A stretch of DNA of 64,000 nucleotides from an uncultured Alistipes sp. Lineage in GTDB: Bacteria > Bacteroidota > Bacteroidia > Bacteroidales > Rikenellaceae. The notes beneath the pieces were generated by a model that saw only the letters and a program-made list of their open reading frames with translations, did no database searches and was not told where the DNA came from. The stretch is taken from positions 62,001 through 126,000 of the forward strand of contig CAAGGR010000022.1 in the NCBI GenBank assembly GCA_900769445.1. The letters are read 5' to 3'. Below, piece by piece: positions 44,580 through 51,926 of this stretch; position 1 is the first letter of the stretch, and each line of letters opens with the position of its first letter. A program made the translations under genes and the position numbers.

Positions 44580-46568
44580 ATGAATAAGACGAAAGTTTTG
44601 CTATTGGCGTTGGCATCTATGGCTGCTACTGCTTGTATTAGTGATGATGTCAAGATCTCTCAGGGCGAGGCTGAGGGTTTGGAAATGAAGATGGTAAACA
44701 GCTCGGAGTCTGCTTTGAAGGGCGAGATGATTATCTATGTAGATGAGGCTACAGCTGCACAGCTTGAGAACGCTCAGAATGCTACACGCTCGGGAGTTAC
44801 TGCTCTCGACGCAACCCTTGCAGAGTTGCAGACTGCTGAGATTGTCCCAATCTTTAATATGGATATAAATGGCGATCTAAAGCGCGAACTTAATATGCAT
44901 CGTTGGTTCACTGTTAAGTTCCCTGAGAGTGTAGACCTCGATGTTGCTGCTCAGTTGCTTTCAGCACATCAGGAGGTTGAGCGTGTGCAGTTTAGCGTAC
45001 CTGTTGAGTCGTCTAAGATGCAGCATGCTGCAGAAGTAGCTCCTTCTCAGGTAGCCCCTACACGTGCATCAAACTTGCCATTCGATGATCCTATGCTTGC
45101 TCAGCAGTGGCACTATAACAACGATGGTACAGTATCCTTCCCTAATGCTCGTGCAGGAGCAGATATCAATCTCTTCGCGGCGTGGGAGTATACAGCTGGT
45201 CGTCCTGAGGTCATTGTTGCGGTGGTTGATGAGGGTGTTTGCTATAAGCATCCAGATTTGAAGGACAGCTTCTTTGTAAACGAGGCTGAGTTGAACGGCG
45301 TAGAGGGTGTTGACGATGATGGTAATAAGTATGTTGATGATATCTATGGCTATAACTTTGCAGATGATGGCCCAGTATCATGGACTAAGGCTCACGATTC
45401 GGGTCATGGTACCCATGTGGCAGGTACTATTGCAGCCGTTAACAATAATGGTATAGGTGTTTGTGGCGTTGCTGGCGGTAGTGGTAAGGGCGATGGCGTT
45501 CGCATTATCTCTTGCCAGATTATGTCTGATGGTGAGGCTACAGGCCCTGCTGCTACAGCTCAAGCTATTCAGTATGCTGCTGATCGTGGTGCTTGTGTAT
45601 TGCAGAATTCATGGGGCTTTAAGGCTGGTCAGATTCCAAATGACTCTGCATTCAAGAGTGGCTCTACAGGTGTTGAGTTGACAGCTATTAATTACTTCAA
45701 GGCGAAAAAGAACAACCCTGCATTAAATGGTGGTATTGTAATTTTTGCGGCAGGTAATGACTCTATGGATGTTGCAAACTATCCAGGTGCTTATAATGAT
45801 ATTATCTCTGTGGCGGCTATTGCACCAGATGGTCTTCCAACCTACTATACTTGCTATAATCGTGGTTGTAATGTAGCAGCCCCAGGCGGTGAGTACCACC
45901 CTGTAACTGGCCATAAAGATGGTTGTGTGTTGTCTACTCTCCCTACATCAACATATGGTGCCGAGCAGGGTACGTCGATGGCATGCCCTCATGTATCAGG
46001 TATTGCAGCGTTGGCTATCTCTTATGCTATGGATCTCGGTATCACTTTGGAGTTAAAGGAGTTGAAGGATATTATTGTTAGCTCTGTGCAGAGCATCGAC
46101 CCATATCTTTCTGGCTTCAAGCAGACTATAGAAGGTTCAATAAACCTTGGCTCATATAATAATAAGATGGGTACTGGTTTGATTGATGCTTATCAGGTGT
46201 TGATGGCGGTACGTGGTACAAGATCTATTCCTATTCCTTGGGGTGAGGAGGTCTATATCGATATCAGCAAATATATTGGTGATGGTAAGTCTACTATTAA
46301 GATGCTTGAGCCAACTATTAGCGATGAGGTATGGGAGAAACTTGGTATCGTTGAATGTGATGTTATTGGTGGTAAACTCAAGATTTGTTGTACAAATACA
46401 GGTACAGCTCTTGTTAAATTGAGTTATATCGCTGGTGGTAATACAGTCGGTGGTGGTCAGATTACTGGCGGTATGAAGGTCGAGCAGGAGTTCGCATTTA
46501 TTGTGCGTAAGGGTATCAGTGTAGATAGTGGCACTAATTTGCCTATCACTCCTGGAGGCTGGTTGTAG
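44580..46568 (+). CDS. Subtilisin-like (S8) serine protease lipoprotein, copy D
   Basis: Subtilase of 662 aa. Lipoprotein signal ATAC (Cys19) then ISDD. Pro-domain at about 35-140 with KMVNSSESALKGEMIIYVDE and MHRWFTVKFPESVDLD. Triad: Asp217 in VVDEGVCYKHPDL, His276 in GHGTHVAGTI, Ser466 in GTSMACPHVSG; oxyanion Asn in FAAGND. The C-terminal module has AGGNTVGGGQITGGMKVEQE and ends PGGWL. I chose the ATG at 44580; an upstream in-frame codon at 44547 would add 11 residues before the signal peptide. Second subtilase of the unit, between the lipocalin-like proteins of pairs C and D. N-terminal similarity with copy C is high. Confidence 0.94.
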   Translation: MNKTKVLLLALASMAATACISDDVKISQGEAEGLEMKMVNSSESALKGEMIIYVDEATAAQLENAQNATRSGVTALDATLAELQTAEIVPIFNMDINGDLKRELNMHRWFTVKFPESVDLDVAAQLLSAHQEVERVQFSVPVESSKMQHAAEVAPSQVAPTRASNLPFDDPMLAQQWHYNNDGTVSFPNARAGADINLFAAWEYTAGRPEVIVAVVDEGVCYKHPDLKDSFFVNEAELNGVEGVDDDGNKYVDDIYGYNFADDGPVSWTKAHDSGHGTHVAGTIAAVNNNGIGVCGVAGGSGKGDGVRIISCQIMSDGEATGPAATAQAIQYAADRGACVLQNSWGFKAGQIPNDSAFKSGSTGVELTAINYFKAKKNNPALNGGIVIFAAGNDSMDVANYPGAYNDIISVAAIAPDGLPTYYTCYNRGCNVAAPGGEYHPVTGHKDGCVLSTLPTSTYGAEQGTSMACPHVSGIAALAISYAMDLGITLELKELKDIIVSSVQSIDPYLSGFKQTIEGSINLGSYNNKMGTGLIDAYQVLMAVRGTRSIPIPWGEEVYIDISKYIGDGKSTIKMLEPTISDEVWEKLGIVECDVIGGKLKICCTNTGTALVKLSYIAGGNTVGGGQITGGMKVEQEFAFIVRKGISVDSGTNLPITPGGWL

Positions 46569-46601
46569 TGGATATTTAACGTGATTAAAAGAGACTTATA
46601 T

Positions 46602-47048
46602 ATGAAAAACTTGAAGATTTGGTCCCTCATAGCGCTATTTGCTATGGTATTAGCGGGTTGTAGCGACGACAATACAGACGATGGCCCTGCAAACCAGGTA
46701 GATATTTACGGTAAATGGCATCTTGTAGAGTTCTGTGAGTCTGCTCCTGTATTCGATGTGTATGTCGAGTTTACGAAGAGTGGTAAGTTTAATCTCTATC
46801 AGCAGGTGTGGAAGTTTACATATGAGCATTTTACAGGCAATTACACAGTTGATGGCAATGTTGTAAATGGCACATATAGCGATGGCTCGCAGTGGCTTGC
46901 TTCATACAAGGCCTCTGTTGTTGACAACGTGCTAATATTAACCAACAAGGACGAGGTTGCTAAGTACGAGGCTTGTAAGATACCTTCAGAGGTTATCACT
47001 GAGGCTACTACGCCAGTGCGCTCTGAGAGTGTAGTGCCATTCCTATAG
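46602..47048 (+). CDS. Small lipocalin-like lipoprotein, partner of subtilase D
   Basis: A 148-aa lipoprotein (LAGC, Cys20, then SDDNTDDGP, a strongly acidic surface-export-like stretch). Its start MKNLKIWSL is identical to that of the GLUG lipoprotein after subtilase B. The mature part (about 32-140) is a single lipocalin-like barrel: YGKWHLVEFCESAPVFDVYV, FNLYQQVWKFTYEHFTGNY and VNGTYSDGSQWLASY. It ends in a short Ser/Val tail. ATG at 46602 chosen; a GTG at 46581 would add seven residues before the signal. A terminator-like hairpin follows at 47081, so it probably ends the C/D unit. Function inferred only from pairing. Confidence 0.8.
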   Translation: MKNLKIWSLIALFAMVLAGCSDDNTDDGPANQVDIYGKWHLVEFCESAPVFDVYVEFTKSGKFNLYQQVWKFTYEHFTGNYTVDGNVVNGTYSDGSQWLASYKASVVDNVLILTNKDEVAKYEACKIPSEVITEATTPVRSESVVPFL

Positions 47049-47080
47049 TAGTGGAACGGCTAATAGATAATAGTTAGATT

Positions 47081-47129
47081 TTAGGGGATTTGGTGGATTG
47101 GAGACAAACCACTAAGTCCCCTAAGTTTT
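47081..47129 (+). terminator. Terminator or attenuator between pair D and the C10 protease
   Basis: TTAGGGGATTTGGTGG (47081-47096) pairs with CCACTAAGTCCCCTAA (47109-47124), with G-U wobbles, followed by GTTTTAT. Some read-through to the C10 gene is possible, since no strong promoter was seen between here and 47159. Confidence 0.72.
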
Positions 47130-47158
47130 ATAAATTAGACATTTGGTTGCCATATTGT

Positions 47159-48895
47159 ATGAGAAGATTTCTTTTACTTAGTGTCTTTGTTTTTGCTTTG
47201 GTGTGCGGAGCTTCTGCCAAGGAGGTGTCGCACTCTTTGGCGCTGCGTATAGCATTGCAGCTCTTAGGCGAGGATACTCGAAGTGGCGCTACAGCAGTTG
47301 TGTGGGATAGCAACGATATGCTTGCTACACGCGGTGAGGGTGGTGCTCCCACCTTCTATGTCGTTGCGTCGGGCGATGGTGCAGGCTTTGTTATTGTTGC
47401 TGGCGATGATACGATACGCCCAATATTAGGTTATTCAACAAGATACTCAATTGCAGAAGTTGGCAATCTACCTTCGAACTTCGAGGGGTGGCTTAGGTAT
47501 ATAGATGCTACGGTGCGCTATATTCGCGGGTGTGACGCTGAGGCAAACGATGTTGTGGCGCGACTCTGGAGTGAGGAGTATAAGCCCGTTGGCGCAAAGA
47601 TGCTTCATACTGCGCGTTGGAGTCAGTTAGCACCATACAATAACGACTGTCCGTTGGATGGTGATGCTCGTTCGCTTACGGGTTGTACGCAGACGGCAAT
47701 GGCGATTATTATGCACCATCATCGCTGGCCCGAACGAGCAAGGGGCGTGACCGATGCATATATCACAATGGGAGGTCTTAGCATCCCATCGCGTAACCTA
47801 AATCATGCGTACGACTGGGATGTAATGCTGGAGAGTTATGTCGAGGGGGAGTATAGTGATAGCGAGGCGGCTGCCGTCGCGATGCTTATGGCAGATCTCG
47901 GCTACGCCTTTAAGGCTGAGTACACGGCTACGGATACTGGCGCTTTCCCAGATATGATGGCGTTGTACGAGAAGTTTGGTTATAGCCCAGCTTCGAATAT
48001 GGCGATGCGCAGAAACTATTCCAACGAGTATTGGGTGGCGATGCTACGCCGAGAGATAGAGGCGTCACGCCCAATCTTCTATGCTGGATATACTGCTGAG
48101 GGTAGTGGCCACGCCTTTGTTATTGATGGTGTGGATGACAACGACTACTTCCATGTTAATTGGGGTTGGGGAGGTCTGTGTGATGGCTTCTTTGCCATAG
48201 ATAACCTCACTCTTGATCAGTATATCTTCGATACGCAGCAATGGGCGGTGTTGGGTATGCACCCTATGCGTGATGGCGAGATTGATAATTGGCTATATCT
48301 TACATCTGGGGGACTTAAGAGTTCGACTACAACCTATGAGCGCGGTGTGTCGTTCGAGATTCTGCCTATTACGGTGGCTAACTACTCGCAGTTGAGTTTC
48401 TCGGGCTATGTGCGTGTAGGAGTGTGTAGTGCTGATGGTAGTATTAAGTCGTGGGCAACAGAGCCTCAATATTTAGATATCCCATCGATGTATGGCGCAA
48501 GTTGTGAGAGTATGAGTGCGGTAATCACGGAGGCGATTGATGAGGGAGATAGGCTTATGGTGTTCTATCGTAGCGACGACAGCCAAAAGTGGTTTAAGAT
48601 TGAGCCATACGCTGAGAGCGCTTGTTCAGAGATAGTGCTTAAGCATGCACCTATTGGTAGTACTACCTCAATGTCGTTTGATAAGGCTACGGGGTTGTTG
48701 GTGGTAGATTATGAGGATGATGTTAAGTCGGCGCTCTACCTCTCAGGCGAATATATAGAGAGAGGTATTACGATAACTAAGGGTGTGATGAGAGTAGATA
48801 CCAACCAGTTGCAGCGCGATGCTACATATACCATCTACCTTGTGCGTGGAGATGTAGAGTCAAAGAGTATAGCATTTACACTTAAGGAGTTGTAG
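47159..48895 (+). CDS. C10-family (streptopain-like) cysteine protease
   Basis: Secreted papain-fold protease of 579 aa. Signal peptide ending CGASA (about residue 21), then a pro-peptide typical of C10 (about 22-150; HSLALRIALQLL and FVIVAGDDTIRPILGYS). Catalytic Cys176 in TGCTQTAMAIIMHHHRWP, catalytic His318 in GSGHAFVIDGVDDNDYFHV, then NWGWGG, so the active site is intact. A C-terminal beta-rich region (about 385-579) follows. In Streptococcus and Bacteroides fragilis C10 proteases are paired with inhibitors coded beside them; here the next gene, three bases on, is a BACON lipoprotein. The ATG at 47159 opens the signal peptide; an upstream in-frame codon at 47090 lies inside the terminator hairpin and is unlikely. 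Confidence 0.94.
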   Translation: MRRFLLLSVFVFALVCGASAKEVSHSLALRIALQLLGEDTRSGATAVVWDSNDMLATRGEGGAPTFYVVASGDGAGFVIVAGDDTIRPILGYSTRYSIAEVGNLPSNFEGWLRYIDATVRYIRGCDAEANDVVARLWSEEYKPVGAKMLHTARWSQLAPYNNDCPLDGDARSLTGCTQTAMAIIMHHHRWPERARGVTDAYITMGGLSIPSRNLNHAYDWDVMLESYVEGEYSDSEAAAVAMLMADLGYAFKAEYTATDTGAFPDMMALYEKFGYSPASNMAMRRNYSNEYWVAMLRREIEASRPIFYAGYTAEGSGHAFVIDGVDDNDYFHVNWGWGGLCDGFFAIDNLTLDQYIFDTQQWAVLGMHPMRDGEIDNWLYLTSGGLKSSTTTYERGVSFEILPITVANYSQLSFSGYVRVGVCSADGSIKSWATEPQYLDIPSMYGASCESMSAVITEAIDEGDRLMVFYRSDDSQKWFKIEPYAESACSEIVLKHAPIGSTTSMSFDKATGLLVVDYEDDVKSALYLSGEYIERGITITKGVMRVDTNQLQRDATYTIYLVRGDVESKSIAFTLKEL

Positions 48896-48898
48896 TCT

Positions 48899-49504
48899 AT
48901 GAAGAGGTTTTTGTTAATGATTGCCGTTGTTGCCGTGTGCGTAGGCTGTCAATATTTGGATAAGGAGATAAATCAGCAGCCAAGCAATGAGCCAGATAAC
49001 GTTGTTGAGACTGAGTTGGAGGTAGATAAGAGCGAGTTTATACTCGACTATACTGCCCAAAGTGTGGAGATTGCAATTCGTGCAAACCAACTCTTTGAGG
49101 TTAAGGTTGGCGCAGAGTGGATAACCTATACTATTGCCGGTAGTGGAGATAGGGTGGTGCTTAATGTGTCTGAGAATATAGGATTGGATGCTCGCGTTAC
49201 GGAGGTGCATATCACTGCGGGTGACATTGTGCGTACGGTAGCAGTGCAGCAGGGTGCTAAGCCTGAGACAATGCAACTGCTCTTGGAGCATACATCCCTA
49301 TATCTTGACTCGCCAACGTGGGGTGGTAGCAATATTCGAGGCAGTGTAGATTGGGGTGATGGCACTACAGAGGAGTATCAAGAGGGAATATCGCATGACT
49401 ATACCGATACTCAAAAGCATAGCGCTCAATTTACAATGGAGGGCGCAACCTCGTTCTACATTGAACGTATAGGAGATATAGAGAGCGTTACGCTTTCTCT
49501 ATAA
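48899..49504 (+). CDS. BACON-domain lipoprotein beside the C10 protease
   Basis: A 201-aa lipoprotein (signal CVGC, Cys17). Residues about 42-118 match a BACON domain: FILDYTAQSVEIAIRANQLF, EWITYTIAG and VTEVHITAGDIVRTVAVQQG. BACON domains are Bacteroidota beta-sandwiches linked to carbohydrate or protein binding. The last 80 residues contain SVDWGDGTTEEYQEGISHDY, a WGDG..H.Y pattern as in PKD-like surface repeats, then end abruptly in VTLSL; the usual longer leucine-rich or internalin-like region is missing, so it may be shortened. Only three bases after the C10 gene, so co-translated. A role as partner or inhibitor of the protease is possible but unproven. Confidence 0.82.
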   Translation: MKRFLLMIAVVAVCVGCQYLDKEINQQPSNEPDNVVETELEVDKSEFILDYTAQSVEIAIRANQLFEVKVGAEWITYTIAGSGDRVVLNVSENIGLDARVTEVHITAGDIVRTVAVQQGAKPETMQLLLEHTSLYLDSPTWGGSNIRGSVDWGDGTTEEYQEGISHDYTDTQKHSAQFTMEGATSFYIERIGDIESVTLSL

Positions 49505-49505
49505 T

Positions 49506-49537
49506 AATATAGGCAGTCCATTTGGACTGCCTATATT
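49506..49537. terminator. Bidirectional intrinsic terminator between the BACON gene and yraN
   Basis: Perfect 14-base-pair stem AATATAGGCAGTCC / GGACTGCCTATATT with loop ATTT, immediately after the stop codon of the plus-strand gene and before the stop of yraN. T-rich sequence on both sides is short. Confidence 0.82.
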
Positions 49538-49538
49538 G

Positions 49539-49895
49539 TTATATTATATTCTCGGTGTACTCGACGGTATGGTTGCCAAAGGCATCTACCGTTACAGCGA
49601 TAAGGTCGAACTGCAGGTTTAACTGTATGCGACGTATCGTGCGAAATGCCATCGCTCCACGACGCAGTGAGCGTATTTTCGAGTCGTTGATACTGTCGTA
49701 GGCACTCTGCCAACCACCCTCACGTCGGGTTTTGACCTCCACGAAGTGAAGTGTGTCGTAGTGCTGGGCGATGATGTCTATCTCGTAGTGTCCGATACGC
49801 CAGTTGCGCTCCACAATAAGATAACCACGCTCCCTAAGCCACTGCATAGCGATATCTTCGCCACGTTGACCTATGTCGAATGTGCTATCCACCAA
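49539..49895 (-). CDS. YraN/UPF0102 family protein (nuclease fold)
   Basis: A 118-aa member of UPF0102 (YraN), a restriction-endonuclease-like fold protein; the cellular role is not settled, with a Holliday-junction or DNA-processing role proposed from the fold. Signature stretches are GEDIAMQWLRERGYLIVERN, then GHYEIDIIAQHYDTLHFVEV followed by KTRREGG, holding the Glu-Asp...Glu-x-Lys nuclease pattern (EIDIIA ... FVEVKTR). No ATG opens the frame: the start is TTG at 49895-49893 or GTG at 49892-49890. It lies two bases after the pepE stop and is probably translationally coupled. Terminator on the other side at 49506-49537. Confidence 0.9.
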   Translation of the reverse strand: MVDSTFDIGQRGEDIAMQWLRERGYLIVERNWRIGHYEIDIIAQHYDTLHFVEVKTRREGGWQSAYDSINDSKIRSLRRGAMAFRTIRRIQLNLQFDLIAVTVDAFGNHTVEYTENII

Positions 49896-49897
49896 GC

Positions 49898-50605
49898 CTA
49901 TCGCTTAAGAAGGAATGAGATATCCTCGCCAGGGTTTACCTCGTATGTTGGCTGACCCTTCTTGAAGATACGCATTGGGCGTGAGCCGATAAGCTCGATG
50001 CCGTTATCGTCGATGCGGAGCATACAACCCTCACGAAGACCTACAACATATCGGCTGCGGTTAGCCTCCAAGTACTCCAAGATGCGCTGCTCACGAGTCT
50101 CGCCAGCATGACCCTCAGGGTTTGCATCCAAGTAGTGTGGGTTAATCTGGAACGATACAAGGCCTATAGCGCGGAAAGACTCTGGCTGCACGATAGGCAT
50201 ATCGTTTGTGGTGCAGATAGTAGGGCAGGTAACATTGCTACCAGCCGACCAACCTACGTATGGCATGCCGCCCTTAACGCGACGGTGGATAACATCCAAC
50301 AAATCCTCCTCCTGCATACGCTTAAGTAGCGCGAAGGTGTTACCGCCACCGATGACTACAGCCTCAGCATTGCGCAAGAAGTTGCGCTTGTTCAAGGCGT
50401 GGTGGATAGACTTAACCTTGATGCCAATCTCGTTGAAGCGAGCCTGCACCTTTGCCTCATACTCATCGTAAGAGAATGTTACAGCTGCGTAAGGGATAAA
50501 GACAACCTCCGATACGCCTTTGAGTGTTTTTGCAATCTCGGCGATAGGGTACTTCAAATACTCCTCACCAGCATTGGTAGAATTGGAAATTAGTAAAAGG
50601 TTCAT
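49898..50605 (-). CDS. pepE: Dipeptidase E (S51 family, alpha-aspartyl dipeptidase)
   Basis: PepE hydrolyses dipeptides with N-terminal Asp, in the cytosol. The 235-aa protein has the family blocks VVIGGGNTFALLKRM, YVGWSAGSNVTCPTI with the catalytic Ser in G-W-S-A-G-S-N, and FQINPHYLDANPEGHAGETR with the catalytic His. Length is normal (about 230). It forms a unit with yraN on the minus strand. Its -7 box lies beside that of acpP on the opposite strand. A cytosolic peptidase next to a protease/importer locus fits peptide use, but pepE is widespread, so the link is only suggestive. Confidence 0.95.
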   Translation of the reverse strand: MNLLLISNSTNAGEEYLKYPIAEIAKTLKGVSEVVFIPYAAVTFSYDEYEAKVQARFNEIGIKVKSIHHALNKRNFLRNAEAVVIGGGNTFALLKRMQEEDLLDVIHRRVKGGMPYVGWSAGSNVTCPTICTTNDMPIVQPESFRAIGLVSFQINPHYLDANPEGHAGETREQRILEYLEANRSRYVVGLREGCMLRIDDNGIELIGSRPMRIFKKGQPTYEVNPGEDISFLLKR

Positions 50606-50675
50606 AATGTTATGAATATTAATTGTTTAATATATTTTGTTACAAAAACGTTGATAAATTTTTATCTCTTAATGT

Positions 50676-50704
50676 CAAAGATAATAAAAAAAGTGTTATT
50701 TTTG
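50676..50704. promoter_or_regulatory. Divergent -7 boxes for pepE (minus) and acpP (plus)
   Basis: Minus strand TATCTTTG at 50683-50676 and plus strand TATTTTTG at 50697-50704 lie 13 bases apart facing away from each other, so the two polymerases would occlude each other. The -33 partners are not canonical at the expected spacing. Confidence 0.45.
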
Positions 50705-50787
50705 CACCGTTCAATGAAAAAATTATTGGACAAAATTAGAGTAGGAAATTATTTACTACTATAATGTTTAACTAAAACTTATTTATT

Positions 50788-51021
50788 ATGTCAGAAATTC
50801 AGTCAAAAGTTGTCGAGATCATCGTTGACAAGTTGGGCGTTAAGGAGTCAGAGGTTGTAGCTGAGGCAAGCTTCACTGCACATCTTGGTGCTGACTCATT
50901 GGATCAGGTAGAGCTTATCATGGAGTTCGAGAAGGCTTTCGATCTTCAGATTCCTGATGGCGACGCTGAGAAGATCCAGACTGTTGGTGATGCTGTTAGC
51001 TACATCGAGTCTCACAAGTAA
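50788..51021 (+). CDS. acpP: Acyl carrier protein
   Basis: AcpP carries growing fatty acyl chains on a phosphopantetheine arm. The 77-aa acidic, helical protein has the attachment Ser in GADSLDQVELIMEFEKAF. Length and motif are standard. In many Bacteroidales acpP is followed by fabF and then rnc; here fabF is missing between acpP and rnc, and a terminator lies in the short gap (51053-51096). The gene is highly biased in codon use (GTT, GAG, AAG), matching high expression. Confidence 0.97.
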   Translation: MSEIQSKVVEIIVDKLGVKESEVVAEASFTAHLGADSLDQVELIMEFEKAFDLQIPDGDAEKIQTVGDAVSYIESHK

Positions 51022-51052
51022 TAGACGATTCCTGTTATCGTAAGAAAGTGTT

Positions 51053-51096
51053 AGGACTAAACCTTGGGAGGTAACTCCCTCGGTTGGGTCCTTTTT
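51053..51096 (+). terminator. Terminator after acpP
   Basis: Hairpin with arms GGAC/GTCC, AACC/GGTT and GGGAG/CTCCC (51054-51091) followed by TTTTT at 51092-51096. It separates acpP from rnc. Confidence 0.8.
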
Positions 51097-51124
51097 CGTA
51101 CATCGTAGTTTTCTGATAATCGAA

Positions 51125-51910
51125 ATGATTGATTTCATATTGCGACCACTACGCCGACATTTCGGCAAGGATAGGGCATTCTATGCCGCTATCGACGATA
51201 TGTTCGGCTTTATACCTCACAATATCGAGTTGTACAAACTCGCACTGATACATAAGTCTGCATCTATAGAGTTGGAGGATGGTAGACATATCAACAACGA
51301 GCGTTTGGAGTTCTTGGGTGATGCTGTTATCGAGAGCGTTACCTCGGACTACCTATTTATAGAGTTTCCCGAGAAGGACGAGGGCTTTATGACACAGCTG
51401 CGCTCGAAGATTGTTTCGCGTCAGTCGCTAAATCGCATAGCCTCGAAGCTCGGTCTCGATAGCTATGTTATCTCGAATGCTGTGGGTAATACCACCCAGA
51501 AGCATATCTTTGGCGATGCCTTTGAGGCGATGATGGGTGCAATATATCTCGATCAGGGCTACGATTTTACTAATAGATTGTTAATCAATAAGATATTTAA
51601 GAGCCATCTTTCGATAGATGATATTCTTCGCTCGGAGACCGACTTTAAGAGCCGCCTTATCGAGTGGTGTCAGAAGAATCACTATACTATCGAGTTCCGT
51701 ACCGATAGCGACCACTCGGCAAATATGTCGCGCCCGATGTTCCACTCTACAGTATATGTGGATGGTATCGCTGTGGGTCATGGTATTGGCGACTCGAAGA
51801 AGATGGCAGAGCAGAATGCGGCATTCTCTGTTTCGCAGGACTCTGCGGCAACAATAAACGACGAGAATAGCGCACGTATGTTGGATGCCATAGATCGTAT
51901 GTCGAACTAA
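51125..51910 (+). CDS. rnc: Ribonuclease III
   Basis: RNase III cleaves double-stranded RNA in rRNA maturation and mRNA turnover. At 261 aa it has an endonuclease domain with the signature NNERLEFLGDAVIESV (Glu/Asp metal residues) and, later, GDAFEAMMGAIYLDQG, and a C-terminal dsRNA-binding domain (about 180-245; HSTVYVDGIAVGHGIGDSKK then MAEQNAAFSV). Complete. radC follows after 16 bases. It usually follows fabF; here it follows acpP after a terminator, so its promoter must lie in the short 51097-51124 stretch or it relies on read-through; no clear box was found. Confidence 0.96.
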   Translation: MIDFILRPLRRHFGKDRAFYAAIDDMFGFIPHNIELYKLALIHKSASIELEDGRHINNERLEFLGDAVIESVTSDYLFIEFPEKDEGFMTQLRSKIVSRQSLNRIASKLGLDSYVISNAVGNTTQKHIFGDAFEAMMGAIYLDQGYDFTNRLLINKIFKSHLSIDDILRSETDFKSRLIEWCQKNHYTIEFRTDSDHSANMSRPMFHSTVYVDGIAVGHGIGDSKKMAEQNAAFSVSQDSAATINDENSARMLDAIDRMSN

Positions 51911-51926
51911 CTCCAAACCAACCGAG

